Positions 18,101-25,741 of a stretch of 64,000 nt of DNA are shown here, one piece after another. The position numbers and the translations under genes were made by a program. The notes beneath the pieces are model-generated. The model had not been told where the DNA came from and did not search any database. It saw only the letters and a program-made list of their open reading frames with translations. Source of the DNA: an uncultured Acidimicrobiales bacterium (lineage in GTDB: Bacteria > Actinomycetota > Acidimicrobiia > Acidimicrobiales > Aldehydirespiratoraceae); contig CATOTC010000001.1 in NCBI GenBank assembly GCA_951812975.1, positions 831,001 through 895,000 of the forward strand, written 5' to 3'. Within the stretch, counting starts at the first letter, position 1, and every line of letters begins with the position of its first letter.

Positions 18101-18260
18101 CGCCGATGATCCGGTCGCCCAACCGTCCATCACCCGTGCGGTAGGTGAGGGTTGCTGAACTCGGCCCGTGCATCTCCACGGCCACCACCGTCACGTGCCC
18201 ATCAGCAACCACTCCCTCCAGTCGCATGCCAGCGACCAGATCGTCGAACGAAAGGGTCAC
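15102..18260 (-). CDS. SNF2/DrmD-like helicase, truncated before its DUF3883 domain
   Basis: The 1052-residue protein is a superfamily 2 SNF2-type ATPase. Walker A is ADDPGAGKTI near residue 130, the DEAH box is VIVDEAHKM, motif III is LLTATPH, and motifs V-VI are TDAAGEGVNLQ and QRFGRIHRIGQ. The N-terminus matches the lead seen in DrmD-type helicases of DISARM class 1 and related islands. Here no drmA, drmB or drmC is found. The frame stops at TAG in ...VVP-TAG-GLLDQLQG, a probable CAG to TAG change. ATPase motifs are intact, so the truncated enzyme might still move on DNA. Confidence 0.85.
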   Translation of the reverse strand: MTLSFDDLVAGMRLEGVVADGHVTVVAVEMHGPSSATLTYRTGDGRLGDRIIGAADLEGFGEPEQRRWSFDADGDMFKLAAEAQRLQQAHLADPFAAVDTSNIEPYPHQIDAVYNRMLELRPLRFVLADDPGAGKTIMSGLLIRELMLRGDVVRCLIVAPGSLVEQWQDELWEKFGLSFELMSRGAVEDSRTGNPFVEKNLLIARLDQLSRSEDMLERVRGSQWDLVIVDEAHKMSANRYGAELKKTKRFILGEALRERTRHLLLLTATPHNGKDDDFLAFMTLVDPDMFEGQLRKRGSGDERAEIPDTSDVMRRIVKENLRTFEGRRLFPERNAHSLSFELSAPETELYESVTNYVRTGMNRAMRLQEGGDRRGIMVGFALAGLQRRLASSPAAIYHSLRRRRDRLAEQESELRRLASSGDPVPVVDLPRGVRIADLEDLDLDDYNDDEFEQLENWVIDAATAAGTADELAAEVAELESLVELADGVRKSRKDTKWVELRDLLRSGRFEVGTDFSGNGEDSGGDGTVPKLIVFSEHKDTLTYLEERITAELGRPEAVVVIHGGIKRHDRRAIQDRFRVDPTVQVMVATDAAGEGVNLQVANLMVNYDLPWNPNRIEQRFGRIHRIGQNRPCHMWNLVAHGTREGQVFQRLFEKIEQQRGVFGDQVYDVLGDSQINVSLRDLLMRAIRSDADPAHAAWMDEVIDGDIGTQLNGVLEERALVSGLADAAANDEIRRTMAKARARKLLPWFVQTFFSTALRRYGGRITGREHGRFEITRVPVAVRAAADPALGPVHDRYHRVTFDKAHIEGDRPRSGSGEPSARPGVGGQAELVSPGSPLLTAVLRKVSADHGETLQRGAILVDPMDSSVEPRLLVFLDHSITDGRLVHGSRQVVSRRVQYVEIDRHGNVRDPGGQPYLNYAPLAEEQADLLDGHLDLDWAGHAAEVGARDWAIEQMATPHFEEVRAVVTSRVARVAEAVRERLEAEVRYWDLRAEEIKAQELAGGKPRLNSGRARARAEEMKARLAQRRADLALEENLHNGPPTVVGAALVVP

Positions 18261-18439
18261 GGAATTGCCACCTCACCCTCGCCCTCAACCCATCCACGCA
18301 TCGCTCACGCTCCCATTCCGACGATCCCGAATCGTACACTTCCAGAGGGTGCAAGGGCTTCTCTGCCTAGCCAGGTCACATAGCGGCGCATGAGCGCTCG
18401 CGGTTGGTCGTGCAGCCCCGATCCGCGCGACGCTCGTAC

Positions 18440-18754
18440 ATGGCTGTCACTCTCTACTACAACGCTGAATGCCCGGATTGTGAACGCCAAGCTCGCAGAA
18501 CCGAGAAGCTGGACTGGCTCGGGCGCGTGGCCGTAGCGACCGAGGATTCACCGATCGGCGCGGTCCCGGCTGGCGAAATCGTTGTGGTCGACAACAGAAC
18601 CGACAAGATCTTCACCGGGATCTATGCGACCCGGGCCGTCAGCATGCAGGTGTCCGCCTACCTCTTGTATGGACTCTTGCTTTACATTCCCCCTATCCGA
18701 CAGGTCTTCGGCCGCAAGAAACCGGGGTGCAACGGTGACGCGTGCGAAATCTGA
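18440..18754 (+). CDS. Small CxxC thiol-oxidoreductase-like protein
   Basis: A 104-residue protein starting at MAVTLYYNAECPDCERQ; an ATG at 18404 would add 12 unlikely residues. The CPDC motif after the first strand and the overall layout resemble the DCC/DUF393 group of thioredoxin-fold proteins. A hydrophobic stretch (VSAYLLYGLLLYIPPI) lies near the end. It overlaps the next, membrane-protein gene by 20 nt, which suggests a pair of membrane-linked redox proteins. The substrate is unknown. Confidence 0.7.
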   Translation: MAVTLYYNAECPDCERQARRTEKLDWLGRVAVATEDSPIGAVPAGEIVVVDNRTDKIFTGIYATRAVSMQVSAYLLYGLLLYIPPIRQVFGRKKPGCNGDACEI

Positions 18755-19133
18755 GCGGCTGACGCTGCTGGCTGTCGCGCTCTTGCATCTCGCCGTGGGG
18801 GTAACGCACGGTTTCAGCCACATCGTCGCAGACGTACCGAACACGGCTGTGCAACAGGCGTTCATCGTGGTCGTGGTGACTCTGCTCCCGCTCGTGGCTG
18901 TCCTTGTGGCGTTTCGCAGGAGCGTGAGAGTGGGGGCCGTCCTCTTCTCCGTGTCGATGGCCGCCTCATTCATGTTCGGATACCTGCTGCACTTCGTTAT
19001 CGACAGTCCCGATCTGCATTCCAACGTCATCGGTGAGCACGAATCCATCTTCTTCCACTCCGCTCTCAACCTGGCCCTGTTCGAGTTCGTCGGATTCGCC
19101 ACCGGGCTGTTGATCGCAATTCGCAGGCCCTGA
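18735..19133 (+). CDS. Small membrane protein, four predicted TM segments
   Basis: A GTG-started protein of 132 residues with four hydrophobic segments (LTLLAVALLHLAVGVTHGF, FIVVVVTLLPLVAVLVAF, VLFSVSMAASFMFGYLL and FEFVGFATGLLIAI). The start overlaps the preceding thiol-protein gene by 20 nt, so translation is probably coupled. His residues in TM1 and between TM3 and TM4 could bind a cofactor, but no family is recognised. Confidence 0.65.
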   Translation: MTRAKSERLTLLAVALLHLAVGVTHGFSHIVADVPNTAVQQAFIVVVVTLLPLVAVLVAFRRSVRVGAVLFSVSMAASFMFGYLLHFVIDSPDLHSNVIGEHESIFFHSALNLALFEFVGFATGLLIAIRRP

Positions 19134-19159
19134 TGAACATGGGTCGGTAGTCTCCCGGG

Positions 19160-19861
19160 ATGGATGAAACACAGGCCGAGAGCGGCGCGGGGCCGGCTTC
19201 GGAGCGGGTGAAGGTACGGCGCAGTGCTGATCGGGGGCGCTATGACCTGGCCGATGTGACGCAGATTCTCGACGCCGGGTTGATCGCGCATGTGGGGGTC
19301 TCGACGCCCGAGGGCCCGTTGGTGCTGCCGATGGCATACGGACACGACGGCGAGAGTCTCTACCTCCACGGTGCGGTCACCAACCATCTGCTCGGCTCAG
19401 GTGAGGATCAAGAGATATGCGTGACCGTGACCTGCCTCGACGGGCTGGTGGTCGCACGCACACCGTTCCACAACTCGATGAACTATCGCTCCGTGGTGGT
19501 GCGCGGAAGGGCCCAGCGCATCACCAACGACGAACACAAACTCACAGCGCTGAAGCTCGTCACCGACCACATCGCCGAAATTTGGGACAGCAGTCGTCCG
19601 CCCTCGAAAATCGACCTTCGCAAGACGCTGGTGTTGCAGATGCCGCTGACCGAATCGTCGGCAAAGGTACGCAGCGGAGACCCCATAGACGAAGCCGACG
19701 ACATCGCCGGATCCTGGTGGGCCGGCGTGGTGCCCATAACCACCCGGTTCGAACCACCGGTCGTCTCAGCGGACCTGACCGCGGACGCCACCCCACCCGA
19801 GGCAATCGCGCAGATGTCGGGCTGCAGTCCCGAACACCGCCCACGCCTCAGAGCCGACTGA
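19160..19861 (+). CDS. Pyridoxamine 5'-phosphate oxidase-family FMN-binding protein
   Basis: The 233-residue protein has the split-barrel features of the PPOX family: DVTQILDAGLIAHVGVS, LPMAYGHDGESLYLHGA, and the FHNSMNYRSVVVRGRA strand pair that forms the FMN pocket in relatives. Such proteins bind flavin and act on small molecules or as haem- or F420-linked reductases. Substrate cannot be set from sequence. Alone on its strand between small genes; no operon partner is evident. Confidence 0.8.
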   Translation: MDETQAESGAGPASERVKVRRSADRGRYDLADVTQILDAGLIAHVGVSTPEGPLVLPMAYGHDGESLYLHGAVTNHLLGSGEDQEICVTVTCLDGLVVARTPFHNSMNYRSVVVRGRAQRITNDEHKLTALKLVTDHIAEIWDSSRPPSKIDLRKTLVLQMPLTESSAKVRSGDPIDEADDIAGSWWAGVVPITTRFEPPVVSADLTADATPPEAIAQMSGCSPEHRPRLRAD

Positions 19862-19925
19862 CACGCCGACAGAACTGCCATGCCGCTCACCCGGCGAGAC
19901 CGAGGTGGATCGGCGAAGATGGAGC

Positions 19926-20633
19926 ATGGCCAGCGGGCTCGACAGACCGAACCGACGCCGCCGAACCAAGCGCTCCCGCGCCCGCCGCAACAACGCTGAA
20001 GACGTCCACCGCAAGCGGCGCCTGGCGATGGTCAACAGACAGATCAAGAACCGGGGGGTGACCGACCGTCGAGTCCTGGCCGCGATGGAGTCTGTGCCCC
20101 GGCACCTGTTCGTGGAGGAGTCCCTCGCCGGAACCGCCTATCAGGATCACCCGCTGCCCATAGCGGCCAGCCAGACGATCTCACAGCCCTACATGGTGGC
20201 GTTGATGGCCCAAGCGGCCGAAATAACACCGGACGACCGTGTACTGGAGGTGGGAACAGGCTCTGGCTACGGGGCCGCGGTGCTCGCCGAGTTGGCCGCT
20301 GAAGTGGTCACCGTCGAGCGTCACCAGAAACTGGCCGACGCGGCCGCCGTGCTGCTGGCCGAACTGGGCTGTCACAACGTGGAGGTGGTCAAAGCCGACG
20401 GCACGCTCGGTTGCTCCCGCGGCGCGCCGTACTCAGCGGTGGTGGTCACCGCGTCCACTGAGAACACGCCGTTGCCGTTGGTTGAGCAGCTCGCAGACGG
20501 GGGCCGACTGATAATCCCGCTCGGACCCCTCGGCGAGGTCCAACACCTCACCCGCCTCAGGCGGACCGGCGACGCAACGACCACAGAATCTCTAGGCCGT
20601 GTCCGTTTCGTTCCCCTGATCGCCGGCCCCTAG
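19926..20633 (+). CDS. pcm: Protein-L-isoaspartate O-methyltransferase
   Basis: The catalytic domain starts at RQIKNRGVTDRRVLAAMESVPRHLF and carries the class I methyltransferase SAM motif VLEVGTGSGYGAAVLAEL, as well as the PYMVALMAQAA region that follows the ISQ substrate loop. It repairs isoaspartyl residues in damaged proteins. The ATG at 19926 gives a 235-residue form with a basic N-terminal extension (RRRRTKRSRARRNN); an upstream GTG at 19905 is also open. Length and motifs are normal. Confidence 0.9.
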   Translation: MASGLDRPNRRRRTKRSRARRNNAEDVHRKRRLAMVNRQIKNRGVTDRRVLAAMESVPRHLFVEESLAGTAYQDHPLPIAASQTISQPYMVALMAQAAEITPDDRVLEVGTGSGYGAAVLAELAAEVVTVERHQKLADAAAVLLAELGCHNVEVVKADGTLGCSRGAPYSAVVVTASTENTPLPLVEQLADGGRLIIPLGPLGEVQHLTRLRRTGDATTTESLGRVRFVPLIAGP

Positions 20634-20694
20634 CCCAACGACCCCAGCCGCTGCCACCGCCGCTGCGGATGCGCACCGCGGCTACGGTGAGGGG

Positions 20695-21348
20695 ATGGTC
20701 GCCGCCGTTCCAAGGGTCGTCATCGTCGATGACCATCGGCTGTTCCGCAGCGGCGTGCGGGTCGAGCTCGGCGACCGGGTGAATGTGGTTGCTGAGGCCG
20801 ACGACGTGGCCTCGGCGGTCGCGGCCATTGAGCAGTGGCGGCCCGATGTCGTGCTGCTCGACGTCCACCTGCCCTCGGGTTCGGGGCGTGAGGTCATCGA
20901 GGCAGTCGGTTCGGGCCAGGTCGATACCCGCTTCCTGGCTCTGTCGGTGTCCGACGCGGCAACCGATGTGATCAACGTGGTGCGGGCCGGCGCGCGGGGC
21001 TACGTCACCAAGTCGATCTCCGGCGACGACCTGGTCGAGGCGATCATCCGGGTGAGCAACGGCGATGCGGTCTTCTCGCCCCGGCTGGCAGGATTCGTGC
21101 TCGACGCCTTCAGCGCCGGCGGAGCCCGGACCGACGAGGATTCCGATGACGACCTCGACCGGCTCACCCCACGCGAGCAGGAGGTCCTCAGGCATCTGGC
21201 CCGCGGCTACACCTACAAGGAGATCGCCCGTCGGCTGTCGATCTCGATCAAGACGGTCGAGACTCACGCCTCGGCGGTGCTCCGCAAACTCCAACTCTCG
21301 AACCGGAACGAACTCAGCCGCTGGGCCGCTGCCCGACGAATATGGTAG
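20695..21348 (+). CDS. NarL/LuxR-type response regulator
   Basis: A 217-residue regulator. Receiver domain: DD in VVIVDDHRLFRSG, phospho-acceptor D in VVLLDVHLPSG, S in LALSVSD and K in YVTKSIS. A LuxR HTH follows (LTPREQEVLRHLARGYTYKEIARRLSISIKTVE). There is no histidine kinase gene beside it, so it is an orphan whose kinase lies elsewhere. The hairpin after it at 21395-21423 may end transcription. Confidence 0.9.
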   Translation: MVAAVPRVVIVDDHRLFRSGVRVELGDRVNVVAEADDVASAVAAIEQWRPDVVLLDVHLPSGSGREVIEAVGSGQVDTRFLALSVSDAATDVINVVRAGARGYVTKSISGDDLVEAIIRVSNGDAVFSPRLAGFVLDAFSAGGARTDEDSDDDLDRLTPREQEVLRHLARGYTYKEIARRLSISIKTVETHASAVLRKLQLSNRNELSRWAAARRIW

Positions 21349-21617
21349 CGCCGGCCGGTCGCTGGGGGCGGACCGGCGAGGCGCTACCTTGGGTGGCGAT
21401 GGGAAGGGGGAAGACCCATCGCCAGACTGAGACTGCGGGCCAGTGGATTACCGGGGCCGGCTGATTACACGCAGGGTGTAATCCGACACGCCACCGAACT
21501 GAAAACCCGGACCAAGCGCTGAGCGGAGGGCTGCTGCGGTAACCGTGGATGGATTCGGGTTGATGGTCATGACTGTATTATCGCCCCCATATCGACATGA
21601 CACAACCATATATTTTT
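21349..21617. other. Intergenic stretch with two strong hairpins
   Basis: Two perfect inverted repeats lie in this gap. A 9-bp stem GGCGATGGG/CCCATCGCC (21395-21423, 11-nt loop) is followed by an 8-bp stem GATTACAC/GTGTAATC (21463-21483, 5-nt loop). A GGATTAC at 21445-21451 could also pair with the last arm (GTAATCC, 21478-21484), so alternative folds exist. Neither stem has a following T-run. This could be a factor-dependent terminator for the response regulator gene or a structured 5' leader of the LysR gene. It does not match a cobalamin or other riboswitch I know. Confidence 0.5.
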
Positions 21618-21637
21618 AATACTTATTGCCAAGTATT
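21618..21637. promoter_or_regulatory. LysR-type operator candidate (AATACTT-N6-AAGTATT)
   Basis: A perfect 7-bp inverted repeat sits 27 bp before the LysR start codon in an A+T-rich stretch. It contains a T-N11-A core (T21623 to A21635), the LysR-type binding rule. Position and symmetry suggest autoregulation of the LysR gene. Shown by sequence; binding is inferred. Confidence 0.6.
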
Positions 21638-21664
21638 ATCATGATTGCATGACATACTCAGCAA

Positions 21665-22519
21665 ATGCAGTTGGACATCGAATCGCTGAGGACCTTCGCC
21701 GCCGTCGTCGACCTCAAAGGCATGACCCGAGCAGCCGAGTCTCTAGAGATCAGCCAATCGGCAGTCAGTTGGAAGATCAAGCGCCTGGAAGAGAAAGTCG
21801 GTCGCAGCCTGCTGATTCGCGAAGGCCATTCGCTGCGACCCTCGCGCGACGGGCGAGAACTCCTCCACTACGCCCGAGCCATCGTCGGCACACACGACGA
21901 AGCCGTCCGCCGCCTGGAGAGCTCAGAACTCAGCGGCACCGTCAAAGTCGGCACCCCCGAGGAGATCAGCACGGCGCGCATGTGCGCCGTGCTCTCACGC
22001 TTCAACCGCATCCACCCCAGAACATCGATCGAGTTCTTCGTAGACCGGTCATTTCGGCTCGCCTCGATGCTGGCCCTCAGCGAACTCGACGTTGCGGTGC
22101 TGCAAGTGATCGAGAAGGACCGGCGACCGGAGGACCAGATCCTCTGGAAGGACCCGCTCATCTGGGTCTGTGCCCCAGACAGCCAGTACGAGGAAGGTGT
22201 CGTTCCCCTGATCACCTTCGGCGAGGGCGGGTTCTACCGCCCGCTTGCGCGACAGGCCCTGACCAACGCGGCCATACCCTTCACGGTTACTTTCTCGGGA
22301 CCCAGCGCCGCAAGCGTCATAGGCGCCGCAGAAGCAGGGCTGGGCGTGGCGGTCCTCGCCGAGAGTTCCATGAGAGGTGACCTGATCCGGTGGCCTCGGG
22401 CCGACTCGATTCCCCCGCTCCCAGACTCGACGTATGTGGCGCGTGCCGCTGCCGGCGAACCCTCCGTCGTAGCGACCGAACTCATCTCCGACATCGTGGG
22501 CGAACTGCAAGCCGAATGA
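21665..22519 (+). CDS. LysR-family transcriptional regulator
   Basis: A 284-residue LTTR. The N-terminal winged HTH is clear (LRTFAAVVDLKGMTRAAESLEISQSAVSWKIKRLEEKVG). The C-terminal co-inducer domain begins near residue 90 (GTVKVGTPEEISTARM) and keeps the usual two Rossmann-like lobes. The nearby M24 peptidase genes on the same strand are its most likely targets. The palindrome at 21618-21637 is a candidate autoregulatory site. Confidence 0.88.
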   Translation: MQLDIESLRTFAAVVDLKGMTRAAESLEISQSAVSWKIKRLEEKVGRSLLIREGHSLRPSRDGRELLHYARAIVGTHDEAVRRLESSELSGTVKVGTPEEISTARMCAVLSRFNRIHPRTSIEFFVDRSFRLASMLALSELDVAVLQVIEKDRRPEDQILWKDPLIWVCAPDSQYEEGVVPLITFGEGGFYRPLARQALTNAAIPFTVTFSGPSAASVIGAAEAGLGVAVLAESSMRGDLIRWPRADSIPPLPDSTYVARAAAGEPSVVATELISDIVGELQAE

Positions 22520-22610
22520 ACCCTGGCGGACCACGCGCTCACGCCGGCCATGTTGCATGCTGTTGGCGATGATTGTTGCCGCCGAGTTGCCTACCTGTGA
22601 GGTCAAACGA

Positions 22611-23774
22611 ATGTGCGCTGATCGACTGGCGCGCCTGCGCAGCGGGTTGGATGAACAGCAAGTGGACGCCGCGGTGCTGCTGCACGGACCCAACGTCACC
22701 TACGCCACCGGCTTCGTGCCCGAAGCCGTCGACGCAAGCCACGCGACCTATCAACGGGCGTTGGCAATCGTCACCGAAGACCGGGTGCGCCTCCATGCCC
22801 ACGGCCGAGATGCCCATGAAAAGACCGATGGCCTTGACTGCGAGATCGGCGCACCGTTGTGGCCCGAACTCGACGATGACACCCGAGCCGTTCGCTCAGC
22901 GCTGCAAGAAGTTGCCGGTGACTTGGCAGGTCGGCGCATCGCTGTCGATTCCGTGACAGGAGCCATGGAGCGGGCGGGCCTGTACGACGATGCCCAACTC
23001 GTCGACGCCAATCGAGTGCTCGGTCCTGCCCGTCTCATCAAGACCACCGACGAGGTCGCCTGCATCGAGCGATCGCAATTCCTCACCGAGTGGGCTATGG
23101 AACCGGCACGCGAAGCGTGCGTCGTCGGGGCCACTCGCCGAGACGTCGCCGGTGTGTTCCTCGAAGCTCTACGGGGGCTCGGCGGCGACCACAACGAGAT
23201 CGACCCCATCTTCCAACCCATGCCGCGCTCACAGCGAGACGGGCCCTACACCGCAAGCGGATCTGTAGCCTTCCCCACCGGCGTCGGCAACCCCCGCTAC
23301 CAGGCGGGCGACCTGGTTTGGGTCGACTCCGGACACGGCTGTGGGGGCTACGCCTCGGACTACGGACGGACCTGGATCGTGGGGCGCGAGCCGTCAGCAG
23401 CCGAGCGCTCCTGTTTCGACCGCTGGCTGACGATCACCCGAGCCTGCTACGACGCCATCAGGCCAGGAGTGACACTGGGCGATGTGGCACGCCGAGCCGT
23501 CGCAGCCAACGGCGGAACCCGACCATGGCTGCCCTACTTCTATCTCGCCCACGGGGTAGGGCTGGAAAGCGCTGAGATGCCGATGATCGGCACCGACCTC
23601 GGCGAAGAGTTCGACGACAACTTCGTGCTCGCACCCGGCATGATCCTGGTGCTCGAACCAGTGGTCTGGGACGACGGCGTCGCCGGCTACCGCGCCGAGG
23701 AGATCGTCGTGGTCACAGACGACGGAAACCGGATCCTGTCATCGTTTCCCGGCTATGCCCCCTTCGACTCATGA
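22611..23774 (+). CDS. M24-family metallopeptidase (Xaa-Pro aminopeptidase-like)
   Basis: The protein has a creatinase/prolidase N-domain and a pita-bread M24 catalytic domain with all five metal ligands: D in LVWVDSGHGC, D in ASDYGRTW, H in LAHGVGLE, E in LVLEPVVW and E in GYRAEEIVVV. It should be a dinuclear-metal aminopeptidase or prolidase. Start chosen at MCADRLARLRSGL (387 residues); an upstream ATG at 22557 would add 18 unlikely residues. The next gene overlaps it by 4 nt (ATGA), so the two are co-transcribed. Confidence 0.85.
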   Translation: MCADRLARLRSGLDEQQVDAAVLLHGPNVTYATGFVPEAVDASHATYQRALAIVTEDRVRLHAHGRDAHEKTDGLDCEIGAPLWPELDDDTRAVRSALQEVAGDLAGRRIAVDSVTGAMERAGLYDDAQLVDANRVLGPARLIKTTDEVACIERSQFLTEWAMEPAREACVVGATRRDVAGVFLEALRGLGGDHNEIDPIFQPMPRSQRDGPYTASGSVAFPTGVGNPRYQAGDLVWVDSGHGCGGYASDYGRTWIVGREPSAAERSCFDRWLTITRACYDAIRPGVTLGDVARRAVAANGGTRPWLPYFYLAHGVGLESAEMPMIGTDLGEEFDDNFVLAPGMILVLEPVVWDDGVAGYRAEEIVVVTDDGNRILSSFPGYAPFDS

Positions 23775-24730
23775 CCGAATCGCTGACTGTCCGCCGCCGA
23801 GATCGGGTACTGGCCGCCATGGCTCGCCGCGGACTCGACGCGCTGGTGCTGGGCCGCGCCGACAACATCTGCTACGCCAGCGGAATGCAGGGGTTGTGGA
23901 CCGCAGGAACCCGCCCCTTCGGCGCCGGTTGCGTGGTCATTGCCGAAACCCGCCGAACCCATGTGCTGTCAACCTGGGACGCCGGACTTCCCGAAACGAT
24001 GACCAGAGCAGACCTCTATCCCCTCACCTGGAACCCGCAGATCATGGCCAGACACCTGGCAGCCATCGATGGTTTCGCAGAGTCGACGCTGATCGGAGTC
24101 GACGAAGTCTCGCCGTCGTTTGAACGAGCCGCGAAGCGGATAGCGCCGCTTTCAGACATTGCGACCGCCGATGATCTGATGGCCGAGGTACGCCGAGTGA
24201 AGTTCGATGAGGAGATCGAGTGCATCGACGCTGCCTGCAAGGTGGCCTGGGCGGGCGCAGACGCCGCCCTCGAAGCGCCGCGCAACCCGGCTGGAGCAGC
24301 AATCGCGGCGATGGCGAGAGCCGGCACCACCGTTCCCTCATCCGCGCCCACGATTCTGCGCGCCGGCGACAAGACCATCATCGACCTGGGTGTTCTGCTC
24401 AACGGCTATGAAGGAGGCTTGGGCGGAACCTTCATCGACGGCCGCCGCCGAGCGCCGCCACCGCTAGTCGACGCCTGCCGCGGCGGCGCTGGCCACACCG
24501 ACCTCGCCGATGCGGCCGACGGGCCCTGGCTGGTCCGCGGGCTCGGATTGGGGTTCGAACACCCGGTGCTCGACCCGGACCACGGACACCGCGAAGTTCT
24601 CAAAGCCGGAATGGTATTGAGCGTCAGTGACGGCCATCATCGTGACGTGATCGCGGTGACCGACGGCCCGCCGCGCATACTGTCCACGCGCCCCGCCACC
24701 CATCCCGACTCCCACGCTCCAGCCCGCTGA
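23771..24730 (+). CDS. M24-like protein lacking metal ligands (paralogue of its neighbour)
   Basis: A 319-residue pita-bread protein overlapping its complete paralogue by 4 nt. It keeps the N-domain (MARRGLDALVLGRADNICYASG) and one ligand region (TIIDLGVLLN). The second Asp position reads YEGGLGGTF, the Glu positions read LSVSDGHH and RDVIAVTD, and only the GFEHPV His remains. It is about 70 residues shorter than the neighbour. The enzyme is probably not a metallopeptidase; it could be a substrate-binding or dimer partner of the first protein, or a decaying copy. Confidence 0.75.
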   Translation: MTESLTVRRRDRVLAAMARRGLDALVLGRADNICYASGMQGLWTAGTRPFGAGCVVIAETRRTHVLSTWDAGLPETMTRADLYPLTWNPQIMARHLAAIDGFAESTLIGVDEVSPSFERAAKRIAPLSDIATADDLMAEVRRVKFDEEIECIDAACKVAWAGADAALEAPRNPAGAAIAAMARAGTTVPSSAPTILRAGDKTIIDLGVLLNGYEGGLGGTFIDGRRRAPPPLVDACRGGAGHTDLADAADGPWLVRGLGLGFEHPVLDPDHGHREVLKAGMVLSVSDGHHRDVIAVTDGPPRILSTRPATHPDSHAPAR

Positions 24731-24988
24731 CCGAACATCCGACCGCCAACCCCAACCGCCCACTGACCGACCCAACCACCGAACATCCAACCACCCACCG
24801 ACCGCCCGCACACCAAACCCCAACCACCCACCGATCGCCACGCACACCGAACATCCAGCCAACCACTGAACATCCAGCCGCCTACTGACTGAGCCACCAA
24901 TGCCGGAACCCACACTCGACACAATCTTGCCGAACCCGACCATCAGGTGGGCACGGCGCGATGTCACCGCCAAAGGGCCAACAAGCAC
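24731..24988. repeat. CCAACC-rich imperfect repeat tract between operons
   Basis: From about 24731 to 24900 the plus strand is a run of C/A-rich imperfect repeats built on CCGAACATCCAACCACC and CCACCGACCGCC. The tract has no purine-rich motif and no stable coding frame of merit. It separates the M24 pair from the SDR gene. The final 60 bases are ordinary intergenic sequence and lead to the SDR start. Confidence 0.7.
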
Positions 24989-25741
24989 ATGAGCGGGCTG
25001 CTCGAGGGCAAGGTCTCGTTGGTCACCGGCGCAGGTGCCGGCATAGGCGCGGCCGTCGCCAGACGATTCGCCGCTGAGGGCGCGACCCTGTGGCTCAACG
25101 ACCTCGACCCCGCAGCACTCGACGCGATCATCGCCGAGACCGGCGGGAGCGGACTCGCCGGCGACATGTCCGACTCCGCGTTCGTCACAGACTGGGTGAA
25201 TCGGGCAGCAGCACAGCACGGCCGTGTCGATGTGCTCTACAACAACGTCGGCGTCTCACGAACGGCACTCATCGGCGACCTGAGCGATGACGACTGGCAC
25301 TTCCAGCAGAGGCTCACTCTCGACACCACATTCTTCGCGACCCGTGCCGTGCTCAGCCATATGGTTCACCAGCAGGGCGGCAGCATCGTGTCGATGTCGT
25401 CCGGCGCCGCAGTCGGCGGACATTACCAACTCGGTGGATATGCAGCCGCGAAAGCAGGCGTCATTTCGCTGATGGAAACGGTCGCCACCGAATACGGGCA
25501 CCTCGGCATACGGGCCAACGCAGTCACGCCTGGACCGACCGCAACCGGTCCCCTGCTGGCCTACCTCGCCGAACAACCCGGAGGCGTCGAAGCACACACC
25601 GCCGGTCTGAACTTGGCGCGGCTCAGCCGGCCCGAAGAGATAGCGGCCATGGTGACGTGGCTCGCCTCCGACGAGTCCTCCTCGATCAGCGGCATCTGTG
25701 TTCAGTCGAACATCCGTTCAGCGAGCAGAAGGCCGACATGA
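24989..25741 (+). CDS. Short-chain dehydrogenase/reductase
   Basis: A classical SDR of 250 residues: cofactor motif GAGAGIGAAV, N in YNNVGVS, catalytic S in SMSSGAAV, and Y-x-x-x-K in YAAAKAG. Start chosen at ATG 24989 (MSGLLEGKVSLVTG), since the longer form adds residues outside the fold. The tail (SISGICVQSNIRSA) departs from the usual SDR ending (GxxxxVDGG), so the dimer interface may differ. It overlaps the DUF1214 gene by 4 nt and forms a two-gene operon. Confidence 0.85.
   Translation: MSGLLEGKVSLVTGAGAGIGAAVARRFAAEGATLWLNDLDPAALDAIIAETGGSGLAGDMSDSAFVTDWVNRAAAQHGRVDVLYNNVGVSRTALIGDLSDDDWHFQQRLTLDTTFFATRAVLSHMVHQQGGSIVSMSSGAAVGGHYQLGGYAAAKAGVISLMETVATEYGHLGIRANAVTPGPTATGPLLAYLAEQPGGVEAHTAGLNLARLSRPEEIAAMVTWLASDESSSISGICVQSNIRSASRRPT

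Noticed and set aside
1..18260. A complete DISARM system
   Set aside because: The helicase resembles DrmD and methylases are present, but no drmA, drmB or drmC is visible and the order is interrupted. Only the family link is claimed.
21395..21560. Cobalamin riboswitch
   Set aside because: Some G-rich and GGTAACC words look similar, but the core order and B12-box are missing, and the next gene is a LysR regulator.
24731..24900. CRISPR-like array
   Set aside because: The C/A-rich units are irregular in length and sequence, with no constant repeat and unique spacers.
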